From Belliella calami (GTDB lineage: Bacteria > Bacteroidota > Bacteroidia > Cytophagales > Cyclobacteriaceae): 64,000 bases of DNA. The DNA lies in NCBI RefSeq assembly GCF_022549695.1, contig NZ_JAKZGS010000008.1, positions 1 through 64,000 on the forward strand, in the 5' to 3' direction. Position numbers and translations under genes: made by a program. How positions within the stretch are numbered: position 1 is the stretch's first letter; every line of letters starts with the position of its first letter. The notes beneath the pieces were generated by a model, which saw only the letters and a list, made by a program, of their open reading frames with translations, was not told where the DNA came from and did no database searches. This document shows, piece after piece, positions 53,998 to 62,001 of the stretch.

Positions 53998-54333
53998 GTG
54001 GATTGCCTCCTGCTTTAGCTTGAGGATAAAGATCAAATTCAGGCTTTAGCCAAGAACAACAACTGATTATTTTGAAGACCATGTTCTTATTAGGATGCAC
54101 TTAAAATAATTTAAGTATTATATTTAGAGCTGCTGTTGATGCTTAGTTGTATTGTGTTTGGCCATATTATCCAAATGATAATTGACCTAATTGCATAAGT
54201 CTAGCTAGAAAAAATTTAATAATTTTTGAACTAAAAATTTGTTTCTTTCTTTCTTTCTTTCTTGTAAACAGCTTTAATAGTGCACGTATTTTTAGAGTGA
54301 TGTAAAATTATACTTTAATTAAAACAAAAAATT
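53998..54333 (+). promoter_or_regulatory. AT-rich upstream region of the peptide-lipoprotein locus
   Basis: This 336-bp gap has no convincing reading frame. Notable parts are TAATTTTTG (near 54220, one base longer than a TAnnTTTG box), the (TTTC)5 tract at 54242-54261, and TATACTTTAATT about 25 bp before the ATG as an alternative weak promoter box. Base composition is more AT-rich than the ATP synthase genes upstream. Confidence 0.45.
54242..54263 (+). repeat. Tetranucleotide microsatellite (TTTC)5
   Basis: Five perfect TTTC units plus TT lie 70-92 bp upstream of the small-peptide ATG. Such tracts change length by slippage and, when placed near promoters, can switch expression. I saw no other tetranucleotide tract of this kind in the window. 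Confidence 0.9.
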
Positions 54334-54543
54334 ATGAAATCTTTAAAAATTTTCATGAGTTGTTTTGCAGTTTGCTTAATGACTTTGGGATCGTTTTCCC
54401 CTGTTGTTTATGCTGCATGTACAGATCCAATAACACAAGAAGAAGAAGTTTATGAAGATGAAGATGGAAATCTTTATGCGTTATCAAAACGTGTTGATGA
54501 AACTTCTTGTTCAGGTTGCGGTGACTGTGTAGTTCCATATTAA
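54334..54543 (+). CDS. Small secreted acidic Cys-rich peptide, unknown
   Basis: A 69-residue precursor. A signal peptide (IFMSCFAVCLMTLGSFSPVV, cleavage around VYA-A at residue 27-28) leaves a mature peptide of about 42 residues. This starts with Cys29, has an acidic centre (EEEVYEDEDG) and ends CSGCGDCVVPY, with Cys59, Cys62 and Cys65. The CxxCxxC end could form disulfides, bind metal, or be modified. No family recognised; in layout it recalls the small NVEALA-type peptides that accompany lipoproteins in Bacteroidota, but that motif is absent. An intrinsic terminator directly follows it. The next genes are three lipoproteins, one with a CSSC thioredoxin-like motif. Confidence 0.75.
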   Translation: MKSLKIFMSCFAVCLMTLGSFSPVVYAACTDPITQEEEVYEDEDGNLYALSKRVDETSCSGCGDCVVPY

Positions 54544-54558
54544 TTAAAATAAATTTCG

Positions 54559-54592
54559 GCTCTATCCATAAATATCTGGATAGAGCTTTTTT
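54559..54592 (+). terminator. Intrinsic terminator between the peptide gene and the lipoprotein operon
   Basis: GCTCTATCCA pairs perfectly with TGGATAGAGC (8-nt loop) and is followed by six T residues. It lies 15 bp after the peptide stop and 11 bp before the next ATG, so most transcripts would carry the peptide alone, with read-through supplying the lipoproteins. Confidence 0.88.
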
Positions 54593-54603
54593 AAAAAATA
54601 TTT

Positions 54604-55761
54604 ATGAAAAATTTATTACCATTACTCTTTCTTCTTTTTTCTATAATTTCATGTCAAACTGATAAACCAAATGATTATTTGATTTTTAATGATTTTTTAA
54701 CTAATCAAGTTTCTTTAAGTTTAGATGATTCTACATCCTTAGATTTTTTTTTCATCTATACGTACTCTGATTCTAGTAAAAATTTCTTTTTATCCCTAAA
54801 TCCAATAACTAATTCTGTAGATAAGTACTCTTTGGAGTCATGTGAATTAGTGAAAAGAATAAGTGTGCCCATAGATGGTCCTGAAGGAATTAATGGGATT
54901 TTACAAGGATTTACTTATCACAATTCAGATTCAATTTTTTTGTATATAAAAGGAAAAGTTAACGGTGGAATTATAATCAATGATGAAGGGAAGTTTATTG
55001 ATAGATTACGCCATAGGGATGTTGATTCAGAGGCAAGAACTCTAATTAATCATACTTCAACTGGAAGTAACCCGACAATAAAAATAAATGACAAACTTTA
55101 TTTTATGCGATATCCTCTTTTTGATACTTATAATCCTTCAAATATAAACGACCAATATCCACTATCTCTGAGCTATGATTTAACAAAAAAGGAACTTGAA
55201 TTTGATTCTTTGATAACTTATCCTACTTTCTATCAAAATGAAATTTGGTCTATCTTTGATCTTACATATTCTAGAACTTTTAACGAAAAGAAGCAAACTG
55301 TAATCTCATGGCCATTATTAGATTATTTGCTCATATATGATTTACAAAATGGTAAAATGTCTAAAAAATCCGCAAAGAGTATTTTGGATAAAGAAATTTC
55401 AAAACCTTACCCGGGGACTCCTAGAGCAGATCAACCAGATAATACCACTTTATCAGGACTAAGATACAGAACGATCATATATGATCCCTGGAAGAGTCTT
55501 TATTATAGGATAGCAGTCCTACCCTTAAGTGATGTTGATGGGAAACAATATTTTCCCAACAGTTATGAGCAAGAGTTTTCTATATTAGTTTTAGACCAAG
55601 ATTTTAATTTATTGAAAGAAGTGTTTTTTCCCGGAAAAGTTTATAATCATTTTAATATTTCAGTTAATAGGAAAGGACTTTTACTTATGAAAAATAATCA
55701 GTTTGATCAAACTCTCAATGAAGACTCGTTAAGAATTGATATTTTTGACTTAAGTTTATGA
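54604..55761 (+). CDS. DUF4221-like, probably beta-propeller lipoprotein
   Basis: A 385-residue lipoprotein; lipobox IISC with Cys17. The mature part is rich in beta-strand phrases (FFLSLNPITNSVDKYSLESC, LLIYDLQNGKM, FSILVLDQDFNLLKEVFFPG) with the spacing of a six- or seven-bladed propeller. The general look fits DUF4221 lipoproteins common in Cyclobacteriaceae; the family call is tentative. It overlaps the next gene by 4 bp (ATGA). Its role is probably binding at the cell envelope; ligand unknown. Confidence 0.72.
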   Translation: MKNLLPLLFLLFSIISCQTDKPNDYLIFNDFLTNQVSLSLDDSTSLDFFFIYTYSDSSKNFFLSLNPITNSVDKYSLESCELVKRISVPIDGPEGINGILQGFTYHNSDSIFLYIKGKVNGGIIINDEGKFIDRLRHRDVDSEARTLINHTSTGSNPTIKINDKLYFMRYPLFDTYNPSNINDQYPLSLSYDLTKKELEFDSLITYPTFYQNEIWSIFDLTYSRTFNEKKQTVISWPLLDYLLIYDLQNGKMSKKSAKSILDKEISKPYPGTPRADQPDNTTLSGLRYRTIIYDPWKSLYYRIAVLPLSDVDGKQYFPNSYEQEFSILVLDQDFNLLKEVFFPGKVYNHFNISVNRKGLLLMKNNQFDQTLNEDSLRIDIFDLSL

Positions 55762-56141
55762 AATATATATATTATTTTATCGTAATCTCTCTACTCTTTT
55801 TTCAGTGTTCGAAAAAGGACAATAGTCTCAAAGGAAGACTTATGGAATACAAAAGTTTATTTAAAATTCAAAACGATAACCTTTTGATAATAAGTATGGA
55901 TGATTGTAGTTCTTGTAGTTCTTATTATAAAGAACAGGCGAAAAATTTCCAAGAAAGTGGAGGAGCTGTAATTGTGGTTTCGAAATTTAAGAAAAAGGCA
56001 AATGGATTTTTAAATTTAAAAACGAAAAACACATTTCATGATTCGCTTCATTTTTCAAAAAAATTAAATCTTGAAGCAGGTTTACCTGTAATTTATCATA
56101 TTCATAAGTCCGGTAAAATCGATTCCTTAAGATTAAAATGA
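55758..56141 (+). CDS. Thioredoxin-like lipoprotein with CSSC motif
   Basis: A compact 127-residue lipoprotein (lipobox LFFQC, Cys17). The segment NLLIISMDDCSSCSSYYKEQ has a strand followed by Cys50-Ser-Ser-Cys53 at a helix start, as in thioredoxins. GLPVIYHIHKSGKIDSLRL at 108-126 supplies the cis-proline (Pro110) and final strands. I infer a periplasm-facing thiol oxidoreductase or a binding relative. It overlaps both neighbours by 4 bp, so the three lipoproteins are made together. A natural substrate would be the Cys-rich peptide encoded upstream, but that is inference. Confidence 0.75.
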   Translation: MKYIYYFIVISLLFFQCSKKDNSLKGRLMEYKSLFKIQNDNLLIISMDDCSSCSSYYKEQAKNFQESGGAVIVVSKFKKKANGFLNLKTKNTFHDSLHFSKKLNLEAGLPVIYHIHKSGKIDSLRLK

Positions 56142-57190
56142 TAAGAAAAGTTGTATTAGTAATATTTATTATATCAAATTTTTCTTGTTCAAATAAAGAC
56201 GGTGAAATATTAATTCCTATCCTGGAAAAAAAGAAAACTTGGTTGAAGTTGACCATTGATAAACAATCTACTCTGTACCAACCCAACACAAATATTTTGA
56301 AATGGGAATTTGATGGGAAAAATATCTATTTGATCACTAATAAAAATGAATTTCTTCAGTTTGATTCATTAGGTAATATTATGACTAGAGAGGTAATTTC
56401 AAGGGTTAATTTAGATATTCAAAAAAAACCTGCTAATTATCCTCAAGGGATGTTAAGTGATTTCTGGGTTCAAAACGATCAATATGGATTTCTATTATTG
56501 GGTAAGAACCAGCTAAAATTGTTTGATGAAAATTTCGAAGAAAAAAAACATTATGAATTAAACGAATTATTTGAAAGTAATTTTTTGAATTTTTATTTCC
56601 TTTTCCAAATATCGAAAAATGAAATTCTGATAATCAAAAGAAGTGATGGTAAACAGAATTGGAATTTTAATGTGCTTGAATTCTCCTCCGGAGATTTTAT
56701 AACTTCATTTGAAGTGAATTTTCCAGTGCCTATCAATAAATTAGTGTTTAGTCAATTTGACAATAAATTGCTTCTAGGCGATTCTAAAGCAGATTTTTTA
56801 GCAACATATGATATTGAGGCGGGTTTACTAGAAGAAAAAGATCTTTTTCAAAGAATAGATACCTTAGGTATTAATCAAACACTGTTTAATGAATTATTTC
56901 CAAAGGGATTTCAAAATGGACTTAGGGATTCCGGTTTTATAAAATCTCTTTACTTTGAAAAGGAAACCAAATTTTTAATACTTAATATGAATTTAAAAAA
57001 AAGGTATGAGGGTTTAGCAGATCCATATTATCTGTTAACAGTAACAGACAACTCTTTGTCGCTGAAACAATTTAAAGATATTGATTATGTGGATTTTGAC
57101 AATCGGGGCAATTTAAAGTTTGTAAAATCAGTAGATGGGGATATCCAATTATTTATTTTGCCTATATCTGAATACATATTTGATTTTTAA
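56138..57190 (+). CDS. Second propeller-like lipoprotein, unknown
   Basis: A 350-residue lipoprotein with lipobox NFSC (Cys17, the same position as in both neighbours). Repeated strand patterns such as WEFDGKNIYLITNKNEFLQF, DQYGFLLLGKNQLKLFDENF and NKLLLGDSKADFLATYDIEA suggest a six-bladed propeller related in style to the first lipoprotein of the operon but not obviously a recent duplicate. No catalytic motif seen. It is the last gene of the locus; an intrinsic terminator lies about 90 bp downstream. Confidence 0.68.
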   Translation: MIRKVVLVIFIISNFSCSNKDGEILIPILEKKKTWLKLTIDKQSTLYQPNTNILKWEFDGKNIYLITNKNEFLQFDSLGNIMTREVISRVNLDIQKKPANYPQGMLSDFWVQNDQYGFLLLGKNQLKLFDENFEEKKHYELNELFESNFLNFYFLFQISKNEILIIKRSDGKQNWNFNVLEFSSGDFITSFEVNFPVPINKLVFSQFDNKLLLGDSKADFLATYDIEAGLLEEKDLFQRIDTLGINQTLFNELFPKGFQNGLRDSGFIKSLYFEKETKFLILNMNLKKRYEGLADPYYLLTVTDNSLSLKQFKDIDYVDFDNRGNLKFVKSVDGDIQLFILPISEYIFDF

Positions 57191-57280
57191 AAATATTAAA
57201 TGATTTTTTCAAGGTTTAAACTAGTTTGAAAAGATTGAGAATTTTAGGACTTGATTTTGAAACAAAATGTTTTTTATTCA

Positions 57281-57311
57281 AAAAAAGCCGTCTTTTCCAG
57301 ACAGCTTTTTT
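57281..57311. terminator. Bidirectional terminator
   Basis: AAAAAAGCCGTCT pairs with AGACAGCTTTTTT with one mismatch/bulge. A and T runs allow use from both sides: it ends the lipoprotein operon (plus) and the YceI gene (minus). Confidence 0.75.
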
Positions 57312-57378
57312 ATAATTTGAATCTCTGTCAAAAGGTCATTAAATATTAAAGGAGCTTTATTTTCCAATATCAATTCCC

Positions 57379-57972
57379 CTACTTCATCCCTACTAACTTT
57401 ACAACTAAAGTCACTTCGTCATAGATCATTTTATCTGCAAGGTTTTCAAAGTAATTGCCGGATCTGTATTTGATGTCATACTTTGTTCTGTCAAAAGTTA
57501 TCTTACCTGTAGCAGTCACTTTGTTTCCTGCTTCTGTTACTTGCGCTGGAAATGTAACTGGGCTACTGATTCCTTTGATGACCAAATCACCTGTGATTTG
57601 AAAATCTTTACCATTACTGGAAGTAGCTTCTGTGATTTTAAAAGTTGATTTATTGTGTTTTTCTACCGAAAAGAAATCATCGGATTTCAAATGGTTTACC
57701 AATCTTTGGTTTGAGTTGGCATCCTTAATGTCCTCTACGGTAATACTTGTCATGTCGATTTCAAAAGAGCCTCCTAAGATTTTGCCGCTCTCATAATCTA
57801 GGTTAGCATCAGAAATATTTACTTTCCCAAAATGCTCCCCAGTAACTTTGCTGGCCTTCCAGCTGACCGTACTTTCTGTTTTGTTGACTGCAACTTTTTC
57901 AATTTCTGTGTTGGAAAATAGAATGCTGGAAAATAGTCCCAAAGAAAGGGCTAATGATGTGATTAATTTCAT
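57379..57972 (-). CDS. YceI family periplasmic lipid-binding-like protein
   Basis: A 197-residue protein with a signal peptide (LITSLALSLGLFSSILFS). The YceI lipocalin-like barrel begins at KTESTVSWKASKVTGEHFGK and includes SFEIDMTSITVEDI, NHLKSDDFFSVEKH, and FDRTKYDIKYRSGNYFENL. Family members bind isoprenoid-like lipids. It is monocistronic. No partner such as a cytochrome b561 gene is adjacent. Confidence 0.92.
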   Translation of the reverse strand: MKLITSLALSLGLFSSILFSNTEIEKVAVNKTESTVSWKASKVTGEHFGKVNISDANLDYESGKILGGSFEIDMTSITVEDIKDANSNQRLVNHLKSDDFFSVEKHNKSTFKITEATSSNGKDFQITGDLVIKGISSPVTFPAQVTEAGNKVTATGKITFDRTKYDIKYRSGNYFENLADKMIYDEVTLVVKLVGMK

Positions 57973-58092
57973 GTTTTATGATTGGTTTAAAATATTCTCC
58001 TTAGACATTTGAAAAGGGAATTGGTTTAATTTGGTTGGTTCAAAATACTTGAAGATTTATCAAATAAGGACTAGCGTGTTGAATTTAATCAA

Positions 58093-58893
58093 TCACCTCC
58101 TTTTTGCTTCTTCCCAATAGACATCCATCTCTGCCAAAGTCATGTCCTCAATCTTTTTACCAGAATTTTTCGCTGCATTTTCCAAATATTGAAAACGTTT
58201 GATGAATTTGATATTGGTTTTTTCCAAAGCCTCTTCAGGATTGATTTCAATGAATCTCGCATAATTGATCAATGAAAACAGTAAATCGCCAAACTCTCCT
58301 GTAGCTTTTTCCCGATCTATCTCCTGCTCATCAGATACATTGAACTCAGCTTTGAATTCCTGCATTTCTTCTTCCACTTTTTCCCAAACCTGATTCTTCT
58401 CTTCCCAATCGAATCCAACTCCCCTAGCTTTTTCCTGAATCCGCATGGCTTTGATCAGCGCTGGTAGGGATTTTGGCACTCCTCCCAAAACAGAGGTATT
58501 GCCTTTCTCCTTCAATTTGATTTTTTCCCAATTCTGTTTTACAGCCTCTTCATCATCGGCAATCGTATCACTATAGATATGGGGATGCCTTCTGATCAGT
58601 TTTTCACAAAGACTATCTATGACTGTGCTGATATCGAAGGATTTTTTTTCAGAGCCTATTTTTGCATAAAAAACAATATGTAGAAGAATGTCACCAAGTT
58701 CTTTTTTGATTTCATCCATATCATTCTCAAGAATCGCATCAGAAAGCTCAAAAGTTTCCTCTATGGTCAGATGTCTTAGACTTTCAATAGTTTGCTTTTT
58801 GTCCCAAGGGCATTGCTCACGCAGTTCATCCATGATGGTCAATAAGCGATCGAAAGCTTCAAGCTGTTGTTTTCTATTAGATAATTCAGACAT
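58093..58893 (-). CDS. mazG: Nucleoside triphosphate pyrophosphohydrolase MazG
   Basis: A 266-residue enzyme hydrolysing (d)NTPs to NMP and pyrophosphate. The first MazG domain has LREQCPWDKKQTIESLRHLTIEETFEL-type sequence (Trp-Asp and the EExxE pair), and ELGDILLHIVFYAKI. The second carries FDWEEKNQVWEKVEEEMQEF and GEFGDLLFSLINYARF. The length is the usual two-domain form. It is divergent from the small membrane protein gene at 58964. Confidence 0.94.
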   Translation of the reverse strand: MSELSNRKQQLEAFDRLLTIMDELREQCPWDKKQTIESLRHLTIEETFELSDAILENDMDEIKKELGDILLHIVFYAKIGSEKKSFDISTVIDSLCEKLIRRHPHIYSDTIADDEEAVKQNWEKIKLKEKGNTSVLGGVPKSLPALIKAMRIQEKARGVGFDWEEKNQVWEKVEEEMQEFKAEFNVSDEQEIDREKATGEFGDLLFSLINYARFIEINPEEALEKTNIKFIKRFQYLENAAKNSGKKIEDMTLAEMDVYWEEAKRR

Positions 58894-58939
58894 ATGAGGG
58901 AAACTAATTGGAAAGTATGGGGGTTTTGAAAGTATTGCG

Positions 58940-58947
58940 TAAATTTG
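58940..58947 (+). promoter_or_regulatory. Promoter -7 box TAAATTTG
   Basis: TAAATTTG fits TAnnTTTG and lies 16 bp upstream of the ATG of the small Cys-rich membrane protein. The nearest TTG elements are at non-standard distances. Confidence 0.45.
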
Positions 58948-58963
58948 TAAAAATTAATTCTAT

Positions 58964-59194
58964 ATGGCAACTCTATATTTGACATTGGCATTTGTGGCAC
59001 TGTTTTTCATCATGATGTCAGTCAGGCTAATTTTCTTAAAAAACGGGGAATTCAAAGGTACATGTGCCTCTCAAAACCCTTACCTTAATAAAGATGGTGG
59101 AACCTGTAGTTATTGTGGTAAGACAGTAGATGCTGACAGTAGCTGCGGGAATCCAGATAACGAAGTTGACAAAGTCTTGGCAAAATTCAAATAG
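58964..59194 (+). CDS. Small Cys-rich membrane protein, NqrM-like in layout
   Basis: A 76-residue protein: one N-terminal membrane helix (LYLTLAFVALFFIMMSVRLIFL), then FKGTCASQN and a cluster of further cysteines (GTCSYCGKTVDADSSCGNPD), four in all. Helix plus a KGxC motif and a later CxxC resembles NqrM (DUF539), which inserts iron during assembly of sodium-pumping NADH:quinone reductase. The match is by layout only, and no nqr genes are in the window. It could also be another metal-handling protein. Confidence 0.6.
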   Translation: MATLYLTLAFVALFFIMMSVRLIFLKNGEFKGTCASQNPYLNKDGGTCSYCGKTVDADSSCGNPDNEVDKVLAKFK

Positions 59195-59255
59195 TAAGTA
59201 TTTCACCCATCCAGTTTGCTGGGTTTTTTCACATTATCACCTAAAACATTTTCAA

Positions 59256-60644
59256 TTGGCTTTAATTAAATCGATTTCAGGCATTCGTGGCACCATTGGT
59301 GGCAAACCTGGCGAGGGGTTGACCCCCCTAGATGTAGTAAAATTTGCAGCGGCATATGGTTCTTGGGTAGTCCAAAAAACCAATAATCCAAAAATTGTAA
59401 TCGGTAGGGATGCTAGAATTTCTGGTGAGATGGTATCAAAACTGGTTTCAGCTACACTACAAGGATTAGGTATAGACGTGATTGATTTGGGATTGAGTAC
59501 TACTCCGACGGTGGAGCTTGCAGTCCCATTGGAAAAAGCAGGAGGAGGGATAATCCTCACAGCAAGTCACAATCCTATGCAATGGAATGCGCTTAAGCTA
59601 TTGAATGACAAGGGGGAGTTTATCTCAGATGCAGAAGGTAAAGATATTCTGGTCAAAGCAGATCAAGATGATTATCATTTTGCCGAAGTAAAAAAACTTG
59701 GTTCTTACTCAACCATCAATGACTATATTGATAGACATGTAGAGCATGTCCTAGGATTGAACCTTGTGGACGTTGAAGCTATCAAAGCAAGAAATTTCAA
59801 GGTAGTAATTGATTGTGTTAATTCTACAGGTGGTATTGCATTGCCGAAATTGTTACGTGCATTGGGAGTAGAGCATATCGAAGAAATGTTCTGTACTCCT
59901 GACGGGCATTTTCCACACAATCCAGAGCCATTGCCTGAAAACCTTAGGGATATTTCAGAGAAATTGAAGAAAGGGAAATTTGATCTTGGAATCGTAGTAG
60001 ATCCAGATGTAGATAGATTGTGTTTCATGAATGAAGACGGTTCTCCATTTGGTGAAGAATATACTTTGGTAGCGGTAGCAGACTATGTGCTTTCACAAAC
60101 TCCAGGCAATACAGTTTCAAACTTGAGCTCCACAAGAGCATTGAGAGACGTGACAGAGAAACGAGGTGGTGTCTATCAAGCCGCTGCTGTAGGAGAGGTG
60201 AATGTGGTGAACAAAATGAAAGAGACTAATGCAGTGATCGGTGGAGAAGGAAATGGAGGGGTGATTTATCCTGAGTCTCATTATGGTCGAGATGCTTTGG
60301 TTGGTATTGGTTTGTTTTTGACCCATTTGGCAAAATTTGGAAAATCCATATCAAGGCTAAGAGCGACCTATCCGGGTTATCATATTTCCAAAAATAAAAT
60401 AGAACTGACCCCTGAGATTGATGTTGATGCTGTATTGGAAGCAATCAAAAAGAAGTATTCCAAGCAACCTATCAATGACATCGATGGCGTAAAGATAGAA
60501 TTCGATAAAGAATGGGTTCATTTGAGGAAATCAAATACTGAACCGATTATCAGAATTTACTCTGAATCAGAAAGCCAAGCTACAGCAGAGCATTTGGCAA
60601 AGAAAATCATGCAAGATATCAAAGAAGTGGTGACAGCTTCTTGA
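59256..60644 (+). CDS. glmM: Phosphoglucosamine mutase / phosphohexomutase
   Basis: A 462-residue alpha-D-phosphohexomutase making glucosamine-1-phosphate for cell-wall precursors. The N-terminus ALIKSISGIRGTIGGKPGEG is diagnostic and requires the TTG at 59256 as start; the frame upstream is open but runs through the previous gene. Active-site phosphoserine Ser104 lies in TASHNPMQWN. The metal loop is VDPDVDRLCF, the sugar-binding loop GGEGNGGVIYP, and the phosphate loop RKSNTEPIIRIYSE. A phosphomannomutase role is possible, but GlmM is the usual annotation for this form. Confidence 0.9.
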   Translation: MALIKSISGIRGTIGGKPGEGLTPLDVVKFAAAYGSWVVQKTNNPKIVIGRDARISGEMVSKLVSATLQGLGIDVIDLGLSTTPTVELAVPLEKAGGGIILTASHNPMQWNALKLLNDKGEFISDAEGKDILVKADQDDYHFAEVKKLGSYSTINDYIDRHVEHVLGLNLVDVEAIKARNFKVVIDCVNSTGGIALPKLLRALGVEHIEEMFCTPDGHFPHNPEPLPENLRDISEKLKKGKFDLGIVVDPDVDRLCFMNEDGSPFGEEYTLVAVADYVLSQTPGNTVSNLSSTRALRDVTEKRGGVYQAAAVGEVNVVNKMKETNAVIGGEGNGGVIYPESHYGRDALVGIGLFLTHLAKFGKSISRLRATYPGYHISKNKIELTPEIDVDAVLEAIKKKYSKQPINDIDGVKIEFDKEWVHLRKSNTEPIIRIYSESESQATAEHLAKKIMQDIKEVVTAS

Positions 60645-60652
60645 ATATAAAG

Positions 60653-60686
60653 ATCACCTTGATTATGCAAAAGTGATCAAGGTGGT
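60653..60686 (+). terminator. Hairpin terminator after glmM
   Basis: ATCACCTTGAT pairs with ATCAAGGTGGT (one G-U) across a 12-nt loop, with TTTT shortly after. It lies 8 bp past the stop codon. Confidence 0.65.
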
Positions 60687-60722
60687 TGAGTTTTATAATT
60701 ACAGCCCAAATATTGAAGAAGA

Positions 60723-61865
60723 ATGAAAGTTTATTTTGACAATGCAGCAACTACTGCAATGGATGACCGTGTCATTGATGCAATGATTCCTTATATGAAG
60801 GAGCACTATGGTAATCCTTCTTCTGTGCACAGTCATGGAAGAGAAGTAAGATCTGCGATCGAAAAATCAAGAAAAAAGGTAGCTGAATTGCTGAATGCTT
60901 CTCCTTCTGAGATATTTTTCACTTCTGGTGGCACAGAAGCTGACAATACTGCGATCGTTTGTGGCATTCATACACATGGAATTAAACATGCCATTACTTC
61001 TCCTATAGAGCATCATGCGGTACTTCATACTTTGGAAGAATGTGAAAAAAAGGGTCATATAAAACTGAGCAAAGTGGAAGTCGATGAGTTTGGATCGATT
61101 AACCTTGATCATCTTCAGGAACTTTTGAAAGCGAATCCTAAGAGCTTGGTCTCCATCATGCATGCAAACAATGAAATTGGCAACATCAATGATTTGAGTG
61201 CTATTGGAAATCTCGCAAAGGAATATGATGCGTTTTTTCATTCTGATACAGTTCAAACAATGGGGCACTACCCACATGATTTGAAGAATCTTCCCATTGA
61301 CGCTGTTGTCGCTGGAGGACATAAGTTTCATGGGCCAAAAGGTGCTGGATTCTTGTATGTGAATAAGGCAAAGAAAATCACACCTTTTATTTACGGTGGT
61401 GCCCAAGAGAGAAATATGCGAGGTGGAACGGAAAATGTGATCGGTATCGTTGGGATTGCCAAAGCATTGGAGCTTGCTTATGAAGATATGGATAGCCATC
61501 GCAAGCATATAGAAAAGTTAAAAAGCAGATTTATTGAGCAGTTGCAGGAAAATATAGCAGGAGTGTCTTTCAATGGTTTGTCTGCCGATATGGATAGGAG
61601 TCTATACACAGTTTTGAATGTGAGTTTGCCTCCTTCTGAGGAAAATAGCGGCATGCTTTTATTCAACCTTGACCTTCACGGCATATCTGCTTCAGGTGGC
61701 TCAGCATGCAGTAGTGGTGCTACTGTAGGCTCCCACGTCTTGAGGGCTTTGGGGGCAAGTGCACAAAGGGATGCCGTAAGGTTCTCCTTCAGTAGATTCA
61801 ATACTGCGGAAGAAGTAGATTACACCGTTGGAAAATTGAAAGAGCTATACGGCGTTATTGCCTAA
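60723..61865 (+). CDS. Cysteine desulfurase, NifS/IscS family
   Basis: A 380-residue PLP enzyme that takes sulfur from cysteine for Fe-S clusters and thiolated RNAs. It begins YFDNAATTAMDD. The PLP lysine is Lys201 in GGHKFHGPKGAG, RGGTENV lies at 233-239, and the active-site cysteine is Cys329 in GGSACSSGA. The short active-site loop is IscS-like. No iscU or suf genes are nearby, so it stands alone. Confidence 0.93.
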   Translation: MKVYFDNAATTAMDDRVIDAMIPYMKEHYGNPSSVHSHGREVRSAIEKSRKKVAELLNASPSEIFFTSGGTEADNTAIVCGIHTHGIKHAITSPIEHHAVLHTLEECEKKGHIKLSKVEVDEFGSINLDHLQELLKANPKSLVSIMHANNEIGNINDLSAIGNLAKEYDAFFHSDTVQTMGHYPHDLKNLPIDAVVAGGHKFHGPKGAGFLYVNKAKKITPFIYGGAQERNMRGGTENVIGIVGIAKALELAYEDMDSHRKHIEKLKSRFIEQLQENIAGVSFNGLSADMDRSLYTVLNVSLPPSEENSGMLLFNLDLHGISASGGSACSSGATVGSHVLRALGASAQRDAVRFSFSRFNTAEEVDYTVGKLKELYGVIA

Positions 61866-61913
61866 GGCTACTTTGTCAAGTGTAAAAACGGTCAATTACC
61901 AATACCTGACAGG

Positions 61914-61965
61914 TTTAATGATCAGTAAATCATTAAATGCATTCTGAACCATATAAAATGGTCAG
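61914..61965. repeat. Two adjacent inverted repeats after the desulfurase gene
   Basis: TTTAATGAT-CAGTAA-ATCATTAAA (61914-61937) has 9-bp perfect arms. CTGAACCAT / ATGGTCAG (61944-61965) has one bulged base. No T-run follows, but they could form terminator-like structures for the convergent genes on both sides. Confidence 0.5.
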
Positions 61966-62001
61966 GTTTGCATCCTCAAGTATTAATCACAAGAAGCAGG
62001 A

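Noticed and set aside
54334-54543. NVEALA-type natural product precursor
   Set aside because: The locus layout is similar, but the NVEALA motif is absent and no modifying enzyme such as a radical SAM protein is encoded nearby.
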